Below are positions 25,272 to 37,295 of a stretch of DNA of 64,000 nt, in pieces. Under the pieces are notes generated by a model, which saw only the letters and a program-made list of their open reading frames with translations, did not search any database and was not told the origin of the DNA. Location of the stretch: positions 17,386,001 to 17,450,000 of the forward strand of contig NW_026947486.1 of the NCBI RefSeq assembly GCF_034190915.1, read 5' to 3'. The position numbers and the translations under genes are program-made. Source of the stretch: Cavia porcellus. Taxonomy: Eukaryota > Chordata > Mammalia > Rodentia > Caviidae. Numbering within the stretch: position 1 is the stretch's first letter; the number at the start of each line of letters is the position of its first letter.

Positions 25272-25705
25272 CTGTCTTTGCTGCTTTTCTCATTGCTGGG
25301 ACAAAATATCTGACACCCACAAGTTAAAGGAAAAGTTTATTTTGGCCCTGTTTGTAGCAGTTTCAGTGTATAGTTCACTTGCTCCAAAGTAGGGTAGCAA
25401 GGCAAAGTGGCATCGCAGAGGAGAAACAGCCCATGGTAGAATACTCAAGAGGCAGTGACACAATGAACCTGCCTTCTCTCTGTCCCTTTATATTCCTTAC
25501 AGTCTACAAGCCTATTGATTGGTCCCACTCAGGGATGGGTCTTCCATTTTTCACACTTAGAACTATGCTAAACCAATTTAGGTATCACACACCTTTAATC
25601 TCAGTATCACAATCCTAACCATGCATCACACACACATGCCTCCCAAAAGCCTCACTCTGAGCACATGAGGTTTTAGAGGGCCATCTAGAAAGAAGCAATA
25701 GCATA
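25272..25705 (-). mobile_element. MaLR-type LTR, minus strand
   Basis: The left end ('cattgctgggacaaaatatc') is the inverted LTR 3' end, followed by 'aggaaaagtttattttggcc' (inverted AATAAA context). The body continues to 'ggccatctagaaagaag' near 25705. An 79-codon open frame (25379-25618) falls inside it and is not a gene. Confidence 0.7.
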
Positions 25706-26225
25706 TCCCTTAATTAAAGCTGATTTTAAAACAATTGCCTGAGATATGTTTCCTAAAGTGTCAATGTGTATTGTTTTGTTTAAAGATGGAAAGCACAAAG
25801 TGAATCTAAAACAGTTATCAAGAAAAGAAAAAAATAAACATTTACTATTTTGATTTTAATTTTCCCCTAGAAATTATATGAAATTTCTGACATTTTATGT
25901 ATATAAAATTTAGTCGTTTAGAATAAAGAGGATTTAGGATGAGTTTTACATGTGTTGGCACGCTGTCAGCTAGTTGAATTTTCAGATAGTTTGGTCATAA
26001 AGACACTCCCCTGACCACATATTGAGAATAAAGCCTCCCATCCCCTCCCACTTCCACTCACAGATTGAGTTTTAGTTTTCAAATAATTGCATATGCTGCA
26101 TACTTTTTTTTTCCCTCAAACATGTCTAAGAAAGCCGAGATGTGCCTTTGATGTAATTTCATATCTGAATAACCAGTAAGCTAGTGCTACCTAGGAATTT
26201 CATCTCTTTTATATTTTATTTTAAA

Positions 26226-26303
26226 GGTTGGGCTTGTAGCTCAGTGGCTGAGCACTTGTCTAGCATATGTAAGGCCCTGGATTCCATCCCTAGTACCTCA
26301 AAA
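26226..26303 (+). mobile_element. ID-type SINE
   Basis: 'ggttgggcttgtagctcagt' (A box) and 'ctggattccatccctagtac' (B box region), then a short A-rich end. Confidence 0.9.
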
Positions 26304-26673
26304 TTATTTTATTCTAAGAAGAACTGAACATATTTTTCATAAAGTAGCTTTTGATTACAGCTGTGCAAAGTTTGAAAGATTCATTTTTGCAACTATATAA
26401 TGTTTTTAGTTTCTGCTGCTCAAAGGAAAAATTTTTCTGAAGAACCAAAATAATTACGGCTCTAAGAACTATCATTTTTATATATTTTGTGCAGTGGTTG
26501 AAATGCTCAGTATAAAATTTTAGATTAATCTGAAGCCTAGAAAGAAATATACCAAAATATTAAAACAATCTTTGTGTTAGAATAGTAGATATTTTCCTTT
26601 TCAAAGTGTTTATAAATGTGTTTGTATTTAATAATGGAAGCAAGAAATGCAAATGTTATGTTAAGCAAAAATT

Positions 26674-26884
26674 TCACACAATGGACTTCAAGAAACGTAT
26701 TTCTTCAGCACTCAAAAGATCCAGAAATTTTCCATGAAGGAGGTAAGGACTGTAGATGTGTGCATTGATATCAGACTCAGCAAAGTTGTCTGGACCAGAG
26801 GAAAAAGGAGCATCCCAAACAGTATCCATGTGTAGTTGTTCAGAAAAATATAATGCAGATGCAGATTGAACAAACAACCTCTAT
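26674..26884 (-). CDS. Candidate terminal exon or retrocopy fragment, unidentified
   Basis: A minus-strand frame of about 68 codons opens right after an in-frame TAG at about 26885 that could serve as a splice-acceptor AG, and ends with a TGA at 26674. It is unrelated to any repeat recognised here. Its composition is protein-like: acidic and hydrophobic residues mixed, for example HMDTVWDAPF and HIYSPYLLHGKFLDLL, ending in SAEEIRFLKSIV. About 360 bp downstream on the same strand, near 26315, there is an AATAAA, as expected for a short 3'UTR. Against it: the tract before the acceptor is poor in pyrimidines, and a 68-codon frame can arise by chance. The protein is not recognised; it could also be a piece of a processed pseudogene. 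Confidence 0.3.
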
Positions 26885-26968
26885 GTTTTGGTTAATTATG
26901 TATCTGTTACCACTTTGGATAATTTTACAGTTTGAATAAGAACTAATTACTATCAAATGAAGTTATAA

Positions 26969-26992
26969 ACACACACACAGACACACACACAA
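26969..26992. repeat. (CA)n microsatellite, interrupted
   Basis: Two CA runs separated by a single G. Confidence 0.93.
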
Positions 26993-27231
26993 GTGAAGGT
27001 ACCCAATGCCTAAGAAGATCCTATCTGCCCGTTCATCTTTACATGGAAAGGGAATGGCTTTCATGAGACCAGCATATACCACCTTTTCTAGTTTAAAGAA
27101 GAGAAATGGAGAATGAGGGAAAATCCATAACAAACAAAAGCATCTTCCCTAAGGACAAATAATGACTTCCTGGGGGCCTGTTAAATATCTGTGGCACAAA
27201 TGAGGAGACAGCCTATCAAATTTTCAGAGAT

Positions 27232-27320
27232 GGGGCTGGGTTTGTAGCTAGGTGGTAGAATGCTTACATAGTATGCACAAAGATCTGTGCTTCATCCCCA
27301 GCACCACACATGCACACATA
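27232..27320 (+). mobile_element. ID-type SINE
   Basis: 'ggggctgggtttgtagctag' and 'cttcatccccagcaccacac' mark the two ends; a CA-rich tail follows. Confidence 0.88.
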
Positions 27321-27344
27321 CAGACAAATCTCAAAGATGGTCCA

Positions 27345-27500
27345 TGAGCTTCAGTTTCCTCATCTAAAAACTAGTGATAGTAAGACCACATATATCATAG
27401 AATTACAAAGATGATTACACTAGGGAAGCTGTGGTAAATGCTCACAAGACAGCCTGGCACATAGTAGGCTTCACATCTATTTGCTATTATTATTCTGTCA
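27345..27500 (+). mobile_element. MIR SINE, 3' part
   Basis: 'cttcagtttcctcatctaaa', 'gattacactagg' and 'gcctggcacatagtaggctt' are typical MIR sequence in order. Confidence 0.88.
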
Positions 27501-28347
27501 GGAGCTTTAATTTAATTATAGTCTGTGCCTTTTAAGGGCAGAGCTGGCAATGTTTGCAGAGGACAAGAGAATCATTCAGCAATAAGGCAGGAAAAGAGCA
27601 CAGTTTTAAGACAACACACTATACAATTACTTCATTACTTTGTTCCAAATTAAGAAAGCTTCCAGCTTTCTGATGTTTAGAAAATTCACAGTCTTCCTGG
27701 TAGTTAATGGGACAGAAAATGCAGAGAAGAAAGAGAGGCAGAGACCTGAAATAAATTTTGAAGACCTAGATTCATAGCAAACTTGTTTGCATGTAAGCTT
27801 TGTTCAAATAAAGTCTCCAATTTTACTCAGATTTCTTTTTCATTCAATTTACTTATCATTTGTAATTTTAAAAAAACAGCATTCATTTGATCACTTTTCA
27901 TACCCTATTTAACAGAACTCATCCTAAGTATCACTGTTCAGATGCTAAGATGGTTCCATAGGACACTCACTATTTCTCCTTTTGTGACTGTGGAACTGCC
28001 AGTAGAAGCTATTAATAATGAATATCTTTACATCTCATTGAGCTGTAAATTGTAAATGCCTCTCCAAACTCCTGCTCTCCCTACACTTATCTCCTCTAAA
28101 CACTTTGTCTAAAAGATCCAACTAGTTAATGAGCTCTGTGTTCCTTTTAATCCTTAAGAGAACTACACAGACCCTGTGAACCTTATTAGCACAACCATCC
28201 TTGCTAAAAAAAATAAAGCAACCTAATTTTGACCCATGATCCACAGCTAAGTATGTCTAAATTGCTTAGCATTATGTCAATTAGTATATACTCAGTATAA
28301 TTAAGGCTTACTATCGTTCACTCTTATTTTTCCTTTCTTCTTTCCTT
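27501..28347. other. No recognised feature
   Basis: Unique-looking DNA; no repeat, exon or long frame recognised. Confidence 0.45.
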
Positions 28348-28408
28348 TCTTTATCCCTTCCTTCCTTCCTTCCTTCCTTCCTTCCTTCCTTCCTTCCTTC
28401 CTTCCTTC
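28348..28408. repeat. (TTCC)n microsatellite
   Basis: About 13 clean TTCC units after an irregular T/C-rich lead-in. Confidence 0.97.
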
Positions 28409-28444
28409 AAGAAATGGCTGTTATGGGAATAGATAAGAGCAGCA

Positions 28445-29090
28445 TTTTTGTAAGTAAATGTTTTATTCTAGAATAATTTTAGGTTTACAGTTTTATTGCA
28501 GAGATAAGTTCAGAAAGTTCCCATATACTCACACCTAGTTTCCTCTATTAATGCCTCCCATTATTAAGATGCATTTGCCAACAGTTAATGAACGAAATAC
28601 TAGTCAAGAAATAATTTTTTCAGATTAGTTTAACTTTCTTTTTCCTCTTCCAGTGTTCTTTTCCTCTTCCAGTATCCATTCAGGACACCATATACATTTA
28701 ATCATTAAGTCCCCTCAGGCCATTTTGGGCAATAACAGCTTCTCGAGCTTGCCTTGTTTTTGATGACCTTGACAATTTCGAGAAGTACTGGTTATGTATT
28801 TTGTAGAATATCTACGAATTGTGATTTATCTTGTGTTTTTCTCATAATTAGACTGTAGTTATAGGAATTTGGGAAAGAAAACTATGGAAATAAATTGCCC
28901 TTACCACCACATTGTATCAAAGTTTGTACTATCAACATGACTTGTCCTTGTGGATATTAATATTTATCTCTTGGCTGAGGTGGTGTTTGTCACATTTCTC
29001 CACTTTAAAGCTAGTCATTTATGCTTCCCTCTCCATAAAGTACTCTTTGCAGGTTACTAGGTTGAACCTATACTAAAAACTTAAAATTTA
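28445..29090 (-). mobile_element. Old L1 3'UTR region, long fragment
   Basis: 'tttaggtttacagttttatt', 'gttcccatatactcacacc', 'atgaccttgacaatttcgag' and 'ggtggtgtttgtcacatttc' follow in the order of the 3' non-coding region common in old mammalian L1s (antisense). A 13-bp pyrimidine-rich motif is repeated at about 28640-28680. Confidence 0.8.
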
Positions 29091-29111
29091 CATCTTTTTA
29101 AGGAATATCTT

Positions 29112-29850
29112 TTTTTAAATTTTATTTAAAGAAAAGGAAACAAAAGAATACATGGAGATAAAAAAAAGGGTAGAAATAATACAAACTTACAGAAAAACAA
29201 AGGGTAAGAAATTGCTGGTTGATAAGTTACACATTGTCATCTTAGAAATAGCTGTTCATGTTATAGAATTAAAGTATTTAGAATGACATTCAAAAAGTGA
29301 CACTACAAACCGTTCTGCTCTATGATCGAGCAAAAGCTCAGTAATATGGTTATCAGTCCTACACATTTGTTTTACATCTCAAAGAGGGTAAGGTTAAACA
29401 TATCAAAACAGAACAAAACATTTAAAAAAACAATGTAAAGAAATACAGATTTCAAAGCAAGTCCACTGGAGATCTTCATTGTCTATCTAACTGACTCTAG
29501 TTTCTTACAAATAGTTTCTTACAAATACTTATTGCATATTATAGAACTAACCAAATCATTGGAGGCTTTTTAGGTCAAGTTCCAAATTAGGGAAGACAAT
29601 AGTAACTACCATCGCAGCTCTCATTCTCTTTGTGATAGCTGTCCCTATCTCTACATATGCTGAAATTGAACTCAAGAAACCAGTCCAATGTCATTCTCAT
29701 CAGTGAACAATAGTATTGCTAGATTTTCTATCATAATGCTACAAAATTAGCCTCAGGTTTCTTAGCGTCTCTTCCTCAGAGTATCTGTTCATTACATCTT
29801 GCATTATATAATCTGTTCCCGTAAATAATTAAAAAGAAAAAAAACCCATG
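29112..29850 (-). mobile_element. HAL1-type 3'UTR fragment, minus strand
   Basis: The minus strand ends with AATAAA followed by A-rich sequence (about 29112-29135). Upstream it matches the terminal 3'UTR of the element at 39519-42652: the 'atttctaagatgacaat' block and 'gaacggtttg' region are both present. It also carries at least one of the ~150-bp modules. It contains a 14-bp perfect tandem duplication at 29499-29526. It is 5'-truncated and appears to separate old L1 sequence on either side. Confidence 0.78.
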
Positions 29851-30699
29851 TGTGAATTTCTACATATATATCTATCCTCTCTGTATTATAGGGAATACCA
29901 AGTCAACTTGAAATATTTGGGAATCTTTGGTACACGAAGTTTCTCTATTCTCCCTCATATATTTATTAAATCATTTTCTATTATTGTGTACTTATTTTGA
30001 ACTTTGTTTCATGATCTACTACTGCTTCACTCACTCACTTTTCAGTTGCTCTAGCTTTGGCAATTAATAACACTTTCTGTCAGTTAACTGCTGTATCCCT
30101 TGGGTGAATATTCATCGTTCACAATTGTTGTTTTTTAGCACTTACATGCCTGGCAATACAAAATACTCTACAGTACTGGAAAGCAAGATATGAGTCCTAG
30201 ATATACTCTTGTTATGCAGGTGTTATTGCTTCAGGCCCTTAGTAGTGTTGACAGAGCAAGGAGATATGTTTGTATATATAAATCATGTGCATGCATATAT
30301 CTCAAAATATTTATAGTTTCACCACTCCATGTCTCTATTAAGTTTAACATAAGTTCATACTCATCCATTAACCCAAGAATCATTCTATTCTCTTTAATTT
30401 ACACATCTGTAGCAATCCACTCCAGTAGTGAGAAACCTTCCTTCCCTCATCCGTTGTCCATATACTTAATTGTATATGTATGTTGTGGTCTCAGAATGAT
30501 TACGCCATTCTTCTTTGGGAAAAAACTTTATTATTTACAGTTTAGGGTTCATGTATAGCTCTTTTTGTTTTAGTCTTACCTATTACTTATTTCCAAAACC
30601 ACTTAAGTCAGCACCCTATTCCTCTACATGCTTTAGGCAGATTGCTTCATACATTTGTAATAGATTGATTTGTCACATTCTGCATTCCACCCTGAAATC
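29851..30699. other. Unresolved AT-rich interval, probably old L1
   Basis: Flanked by old antisense L1 pieces on both sides. The wording around 30300-30520 is L1-like, but alignment by eye is not secure. The 122-codon plus-strand frame at 30190-30558 shows no domain. Confidence 0.35.
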
Positions 30700-32260
30700 C
30701 TTCACTTCCTAAATGATGTTTTAAAAATTTGCATACATTAAGGTTCGCTCTTTGTGCTGTAAAATTATATGAGATTTAAAAATGCTTAATGTTTCGTATT
30801 CACTGTTACCGTACCACATAGAATAGTTTCACTGACTTAAACAGTTCCTTGTGCTTCTCTTACACAGGCCTCCTCAGTTTCCCAATATATCTAACAATCA
30901 CAAATTTTACTGCTTTTATATGTCTTGGACTTTTCTAGAATATAATATAGTTGCAATCACATGATGTGTCAGTTTTTCATACAAACTTCTTTCATTTAGC
31001 CATTTGCATTTAAGAGTCATACATATCTTTTTGTAGTTTAACAATTCAACTCACTTTATCACTTTATCACTAATATTTCATTTTATAAATGTACCAGGCT
31101 TGTTTATTCATTCACCTGTTGAGAGACATCTTGGTTTCCGCTGGAAGATTTTCTTTTTGTGACTATGAATACAGATGCTGTAAGCTTTCATATGCCAGTT
31201 TTTTGTGTCATTAGCTTCCAAATCAGTTGAGTAAATATTTAGTTATGCAATTACTGATCACATAGGAGTACTAAACTTAGTAACATAAGAAACTGACAAC
31301 CTGTCTTCCAAACAGGCTGTGTATTTTACATTCTTACTAGCAATGGATGAGAATTCCTGTTGCTCTGCATCCTGATCATCACTTGGTATTATTAGTTTTT
31401 CGTACTTTATCCTTTCAAATATGTACTGGATGTACATGGATCTCCTTGCTTTGTAGTTTCCTAATGATAAATGATGATGAGCATCTTTTCTTACCCTTAT
31501 TTTCCATCTACTTTGATGAAGTGTCTGTTCGGCTATTTGGCTATTTTTAAATTTAGTTGTTCTTTTATTATTGAGTTTTAAGAGTCCTAGGATAACTTCA
31601 GAGTTTAAACATTTTAAGGTATTTGCTTTGTGAATACTTTCTTCAAGTTTGTGGTTAGCATTTCATTTTTTATCATTTGCAGAACACAAAATTTTAATTT
31701 TAATAAAATCTATCATCAGTTTTCTTTATTATCCCATCAGAAATGCACACCCTAACTCTGTTTTATGTGAAATACTCCTTTTCTTTTTAAAAAATGTTAT
31801 AATTTTGTATATTACTTTTAGATTTATAATCCATTATGGATATTTTTCAATATGAACACGTGTGCGTATGGCCTGTGATCCACCAGTTTTTTGAATAAGA
31901 ATGCTGTTTCAGCACAATTTGTTGAAAAGTCTATCCTTTATATATATAATTGAATTTTATCCATTAACATTTTATTAAGGATATTTGTGTGAATGTTTAT
32001 GAGAAATATTGATCTATAATTTTCCTTTCTTGTAATGTCTTTTTTTCTGATTTTAGTATTAAGATAGAATGGCCTCATAGAATGCATTAGGATGTGCTAT
32101 TTTTTCAAAGAGATTCTGGATAAGTATTACTTTTTCCTACATTTTTTATAGAATTTACTGGTAAAATCATTTGAGCCTAGACATTGCTGCTTTGGAAAAT
32201 TATTAATATTTCTAATAATTATATCTAAAAAGTAAACAAATCAAATGAACTTTGAATTAT
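30700..32260 (-). mobile_element. Old L1, 3' half, antisense
   Basis: Antisense L1 3' region: 'ctttcatttagccatttgca', then 'ttcattcacctgttgagaga' and 'ctaatgataaatgatgatga', then ORF2 C-terminal sequence. No frame survives. Probably continuous with the old L1 fragment at 28445 before the HAL1-type insertion. Confidence 0.72.
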
Positions 32261-32629
32261 ACATTTATTTATTTATTCAATGTTTCCTAATTGTTGTCAT
32301 GTAGTTAACATAAAAATATCAGTGATATATTTTACATTCTTTTCCTCATACTTCATTTTTGAAATATGGTGTATATTTTTACTTACTATACATTTCAGTT
32401 TCAATTAGCCACATGCCCAGTGCTCAATAACCACATGGAACTAATGACTATCAATCATATTGGACAGTGTATGCCTATAATTACTGATGAGCTTTAATTA
32501 TATATCTCTTATCCTTTCTGTGGATCTTAATGACGGAATATAAATGTAATATATTTGAAAGGAAAAGTTCTAGTACTTTCACTGAAGAAAACCATACTGA
32601 GCAGTGAAAATATGGTATGTATGAGATTA

Positions 32630-33757
32630 TGCTATAGCTTGGATCTGAAATTACTCTCAAAGACCCAGGTGTTAAAGGCTCAGTCCTACTGTGTAGTACT
32701 ACCGTTGGAAACACTGGAAATCTTTAGGAGGTGGAGCCTATGAACAGTCCTGACTCAGTGGGGGCGTGCCCTTAAAGGGGATTGTGGAACTTTGTCTCTT
32801 TGGCTCTTTCACCTCTCCACCATGAAGTGAACAGTTTTCATCTGCCATTATCCCTTCCATGTTTTTCTGTACTGTCACAAACTGAAAGCAGTAGACATTA
32901 CTTATCATAGACTGAAACTGCTACTGGGCTCTGGGATGCTGCAGTTTCTTTTTAGAGGTGATTTCTACATTCTTTCTGTCCCAAACAAAAAAATCGAACA
33001 AACAAGCGTAAACGGTGGCAAAATTTCACATTTATAAAAAATAGGAAAAAAAATAGGCTTTGCAAACTAGTTTGGGCCAAGTAAAAGTAGGAAAAAGGGG
33101 GAAAAAATATAACCTGTAGCATAGGGTAAGCTACCACAAAGAGACATGACAACAAACTCTTAATGATTAATGTCTCTCTTTTACACTTTCCACCATGTCC
33201 AGGACACCCTATCAAAAACCTGCTCAAGTTCTTGCGACAGTCCATGTGCAGGCTTTGCAAATAGCTCTGCGCACATGATCACGGATTTTGTCATGCCTGC
33301 TTTCCCAACTAGTTTTAGCCATATCCTATCTTCTTGCTTCAAAATTTGCAAAACTAGCATTTAAGCCAACGTCTCTAACCCAAAGATGTAACAGAAAGGT
33401 GAGACATAGACATCATACAGGCTCTACTGCACTCCAAAAATGTTCAGGAGATCATCAAATATGTTGCACAGCTTATGTTCTGATCTTGGTTCAGGTGCTA
33501 TCTGCATAGGTTAGTTTTTTGGTTTGGTTATATGCTTGCTGTCCTACCTAAATTATAAAAGGCAAATACTGAAACAGTGAACTCACCTTTCACCCTATGT
33601 ACATAGTATTTTTTACACTGATTTTAATCATGCATAATACTGCAACACAAAAATAAATGTTTCATTATGAATAAAAGCTTTGAGGCAAAGCAGAGGTTTT
33701 TCTCCCTACAGGTTATCACAGGTATTTGTCACAGTAATATAAAGCTGACTAACATGT
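32630..33757 (+). mobile_element. MaLR-type LTR split by an insertion
   Basis: 32630-32932 is the 5' and middle part of an LTR ('tttaggaggtggagcctatg', 'gggggcgtgcccttaaaggg'). The expected 3' end ('tcacaggtatttgtcac', 'aaagctgactaacatg') appears only at about 33700-33757. About 760 bp of unrelated sequence lies between. The two ends fit one LTR in the same orientation. Confidence 0.75.
32936..33699. other. About 760-bp insertion of unknown origin inside the MaLR LTR
   Basis: Not a recognised repeat. It has more CpG dinucleotides than its surroundings (for example around 33000-33020, 33230-33290 and 33370), which suggests a younger or formerly functional sequence. The longest frame (33260-32952, minus) shows no domain. 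On the minus strand it reads like mRNA 3'UTR sequence, so a processed retrocopy is possible, but no clear A-tail or target duplication was found. Confidence 0.4.
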
Positions 33758-34092
33758 ACAGCACATGCAAATTAATTTCATTAACTGTGAAATCTTTAAG
33801 ACATAAATAAACCAAGCTACAAAGTAATAACTTACAAAATTACACTTTCCTGAAATAAGGTGACTGCAGCAGTTTTACATTGGTCATCATGCTCTAAGAA
33901 CTGTAAAAGCAAAGGTATCTAACACAAAATGACTTTGTTCCATCAGGTCTTTTATTGTTAGCATAAATTTACAATATGCACTATTCAACAAATACCGTAA
34001 ACAATCAGTTCTGCTTCGTATATGTCCCTGGTCTGATGTTGTTTCAATAGAGTTTTTGTTTCCATATTTTAATTAACTATCTAATTAATTAA
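33758..34092. other. No recognised feature
   Basis: AT-rich DNA between the MaLR LTR and a B1; nothing recognised. Confidence 0.45.
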
Positions 34093-34206
34093 TCTTTTGA
34101 GACAAGGTGTTTCTATTGTATCCTAGGATGGCCTTGAAGTCAATATGATACTTCTGCCCAGATTTCCAAGTGCTGGGATTACAAGTGTGCACCACCATTA
34201 GCTTTG
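34093..34206 (-). mobile_element. B1 SINE
   Basis: 'ttttgagacaaggtgtttct', 'ggatggccttgaa' and 'agtgctgggattacaagtgt' mark a clear antisense B1. Confidence 0.92.
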
Positions 34207-34599
34207 CTTATTTACTGTATCATCAGTTTCCCTTTCCCAATCCATTAATACTAGTCCTCAGAAAACCCAAATGTAATAGAACCAAAAAGGCACTGACTGG
34301 GTGATCCAAAGAATTGCTTAGGATTCAGACAGAAATACAAAAGATGAAAGTAGGGGAATCACAAACATGTTATTTTGACTCAGAGTTCAGGATGTTCACA
34401 GGCATCTTAGCCTCGATGAAGTTCTAAAATCTTCTAAACAGTCCAATCAAAATTGGAAATTAATTTTTTAAATTCCATTTTGTGGAAAAAATAAAACAAT
34501 TTCATAGCCAAATAACAGGATAACAATAGCTAATACACTGTTATGTTATCTTCAAAGTACTCAGAATATATAAGATATAGGCAAAAAAATTTTCAAATA

Positions 34600-34686
34600 G
34601 GGGCTAGGGATTTAGCTCAGCGGCATAAGCATCTGACTTGCAAGCAGGCAGTCATGAGTTTGATCCCCAGTGCCAATAAAAAAAAA
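34600..34686 (+). mobile_element. tRNA-derived SINE ('cggcataagc' type) in L1-C 3'UTR
   Basis: Starts 'ggggctagggatttagctca' and includes a B-box region 'gagtttgatccccagtg' and an A-tail. Flanks of about 13 bp are nearly identical (34585-34598 and 34681-34694), as expected of a target-site duplication. L1-B1 and L1-B2 have the same 3'UTR site uninterrupted, so the empty site is visible. Confidence 0.93.
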
Positions 34687-34859
34687 TTCCAAATGATGTT
34701 ATCACAAGCCTCCTAGAAACTAGTAGTATAACTATATTGTATTATTTTTTACTTTTCCCTTTCTTTCAGTCTTCCCCTAACATAGCTGCACTTTCCTTTT
34801 GAATAATTGCTTCTTCAGTTCACAATATCTCTTGTAGATTTTGGTCCTTATTTACTCTT

Positions 34860-37270
34860 TCAGTTTCTCACACCAGGAACACAACATGATGCTTACACAT
34901 GTGAGTCTAATTTATTTCAATTAAGAGTATGGTCTCAAGTTGCATCCATTTACCTATAAATGTCTCAAATTTATCCTTCTTTATAGTTAAATAATATTCC
35001 CTTGTATAAAAATGCCATGTCTTTTTTTATCCATTCTTAAGTTGGTGGTAAATTGGGTTGCTTCCAAGATTTACCTATTAACAATGGTGCTGCTATAAAC
35101 ATGGATACATGTATATTGTTATGGTATGATGTTTTTAATTCTTCTGGTGAGATACTCAGAAGGAAAATAACTGGGTTGAATGGGACCTCTGTTTTCCACA
35201 CTGATTTCCCCAGTGGTTGTACTGGTCTACAGTCCCATCAAAGTAGAGAAGGGTTTCTTTTGCCCCACAGCCCGACCAGCATGTGTTATTGGTTGATTTC
35301 TTAATGGTAGCCATTCTTTATTGAGTGAGATGGAATCTCAGTGTTGTTTTAATCTGCAACTTTTGAATAATCAGTGATGATGAACCTTTTCACATATTTA
35401 TTTGCTATTTGTATTTCTTCATCTGAGAAGTATGCAATCATTTCAGATACCCGGTTTTGACTGGGTCTTTGAATTTGGAGAGTCTCATATTTTTCAGTTC
35501 TGTATTTGTTCTAGATATATTTTTTACCTGAAAGACAACCAACTAAAATTTTTTCCCATTCTGTGGTCATCTTTTCAGTTGCTGGCGATTTCTTTGGATG
35601 TGCAAAGAATTTTTTAGGATGAAATCCAAGTTATATATTTCTTGTATTATTTGTTGTGAAAATGATTCTTCATGAAATTTGCGTATACCAACATCTTAAA
35701 CGGTTAAGTCTATTCTTTCTTCCAACAGATTTAATGTTTCTATTTCAATATTTAGTTCTTTGTTATATTACAACTTTAGTTTTGTGCATGGTGATAGACA
35801 TGGGTCTAGGTTAGTCATTGGCATGTGGACAGTTTTTCTAGTACAATTTATTAAAGAGGCTGTCATTCTTCCAGTGAATGTTTTTGGCTCATTTGTTAAA
35901 TAAAAGGTGGACGAGTGTGTTTTGAATTGTGTCGGCATTTTCTAAGGATTCAGACAGAATCCTTAGATTTTTTTCTTAGGATTCAGACAGGATTCTGTTC
36001 CACTGATCCCCAAGTCTGTTATTTTTCCAGCACCTTTATAGTACAATTTTTTAAAGTCAGGGATTGTGATGCCCCCTGACTTGTCTTTGTTGCCCAAATT
36101 TGATTTTGCTATGTTAGGTTTCTGCTGGTTCCAAATGAGTTTTAGGAATGTTTTCTCTAGATCTGTGAGATTTGATTGGAATTGCATTAAATCTGTATAA
36201 CAGATGGGAGTATGGCCATTTTCATTCTGTTGGTTCTTTCTATCCATGAACAAGGACTGTTTCTCCATTTTCTGATATCTCTTTGATCTCCTTTTTCAGA
36301 GTACTGCAATATTTGATGTGTAGATCTTTCACTTCCTTTGTTATATTGATTCCTAAGTATTTCATTTATTTGGATGCTATTGTGAAGGATGTGGTTAATT
36401 TCTCTCTCACTGAATTTGTTGTTTGTGTGCAGGAATGCTCTTAATTTATGAGTACTGATTTCATATCCTGCTACATTATTGAATGTGGTTATTAAATCTA
36501 GAATTCTTTTGGTGGAGTTTTTGGGGTTTTCTATGTAGTCATGGGGTTTTCATGTCATCTGAAAATAATGATAATTTAACTTCTTCCTGTTCTTTCTTTT
36601 TTCTGTTGTCTAATGTTCCTGGTAATGTTTTAGGACTATATTGCATAGAAGTGATGATAGTGGACATCCTTTTCTTGTTCCTGATTTTCAAATGAGAGAT
36701 TTTAGTTTTTGACCCTTTCAATTCCTTTGCATTTTCTTAGCATGTTATATGGGCTAATATGTGGTCTACTTTGGAGAATGTTCCATGTGAAGCTGAGAAG
36801 AATATGTATTCTGATGTTGTGGGTTAAAACACTCAATAGAAAGTGAGATATTAAGGTTCCTCATTACAATTGTGCTAGTGCTTATTTCATTTGTCATGTC
36901 TGTTAATATCTGTTTTATGAAGTAGGTTGGAATGAAATTAGTGCATATATATTTATGATTGTTATCCCTTCTTCTAAGAGTTTTCCCCTAACAGCTTTGC
37001 AATGACCTTTGTCTCTTTTGGCCAGTCTTGGTATGAACTTCACATTATTTGCAAATAGGATACCTATTCCTGCTTTTCTCTGGGTTCCAATTGCATGGAG
37101 TGTTGTTTTCCATCATTTTTATTTCAGTCTTTGAATTTTGGGGGGTTAAACATGCTTCTTGAATGCAGCGTATTGTTGGATATTGCTTCTTGATCCATTC
37201 TGCCAGCTTTTTTCTTTTCATTGGTGAATTGACACCATTTACATAGGTGGTTATGACTGATATGTATTGG
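34860..37270 (-). pseudogene. L1-C ORF2, deleted and broken
   Basis: The endonuclease part lies at about 37270-36730. Here the position of the catalytic Asp in the GDFN motif is again Asn (RNLN). The C-terminal block is open at 36268-35963 ([24 protein letters not shown]). The RT active-site motif reads FSDD at 36554-36565. The reverse-transcriptase fingers and palm N-terminal to that motif are lost in the internal deletion. Several further stops are present. Confidence 0.85.
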
Positions 37271-37295
37271 CTTATCTTTCCATGTTCTTTTCTTG

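Noticed and set aside
25379..25618. 79-codon open frame
   Set aside because: Falls within a MaLR-type LTR, which is non-coding.
30190..30712. Two overlapping plus-strand frames of 122 and 65 codons
   Set aside because: Hydrophobic, T-rich sequence in a probable antisense old L1; no signal peptide or domain pattern beyond base composition.
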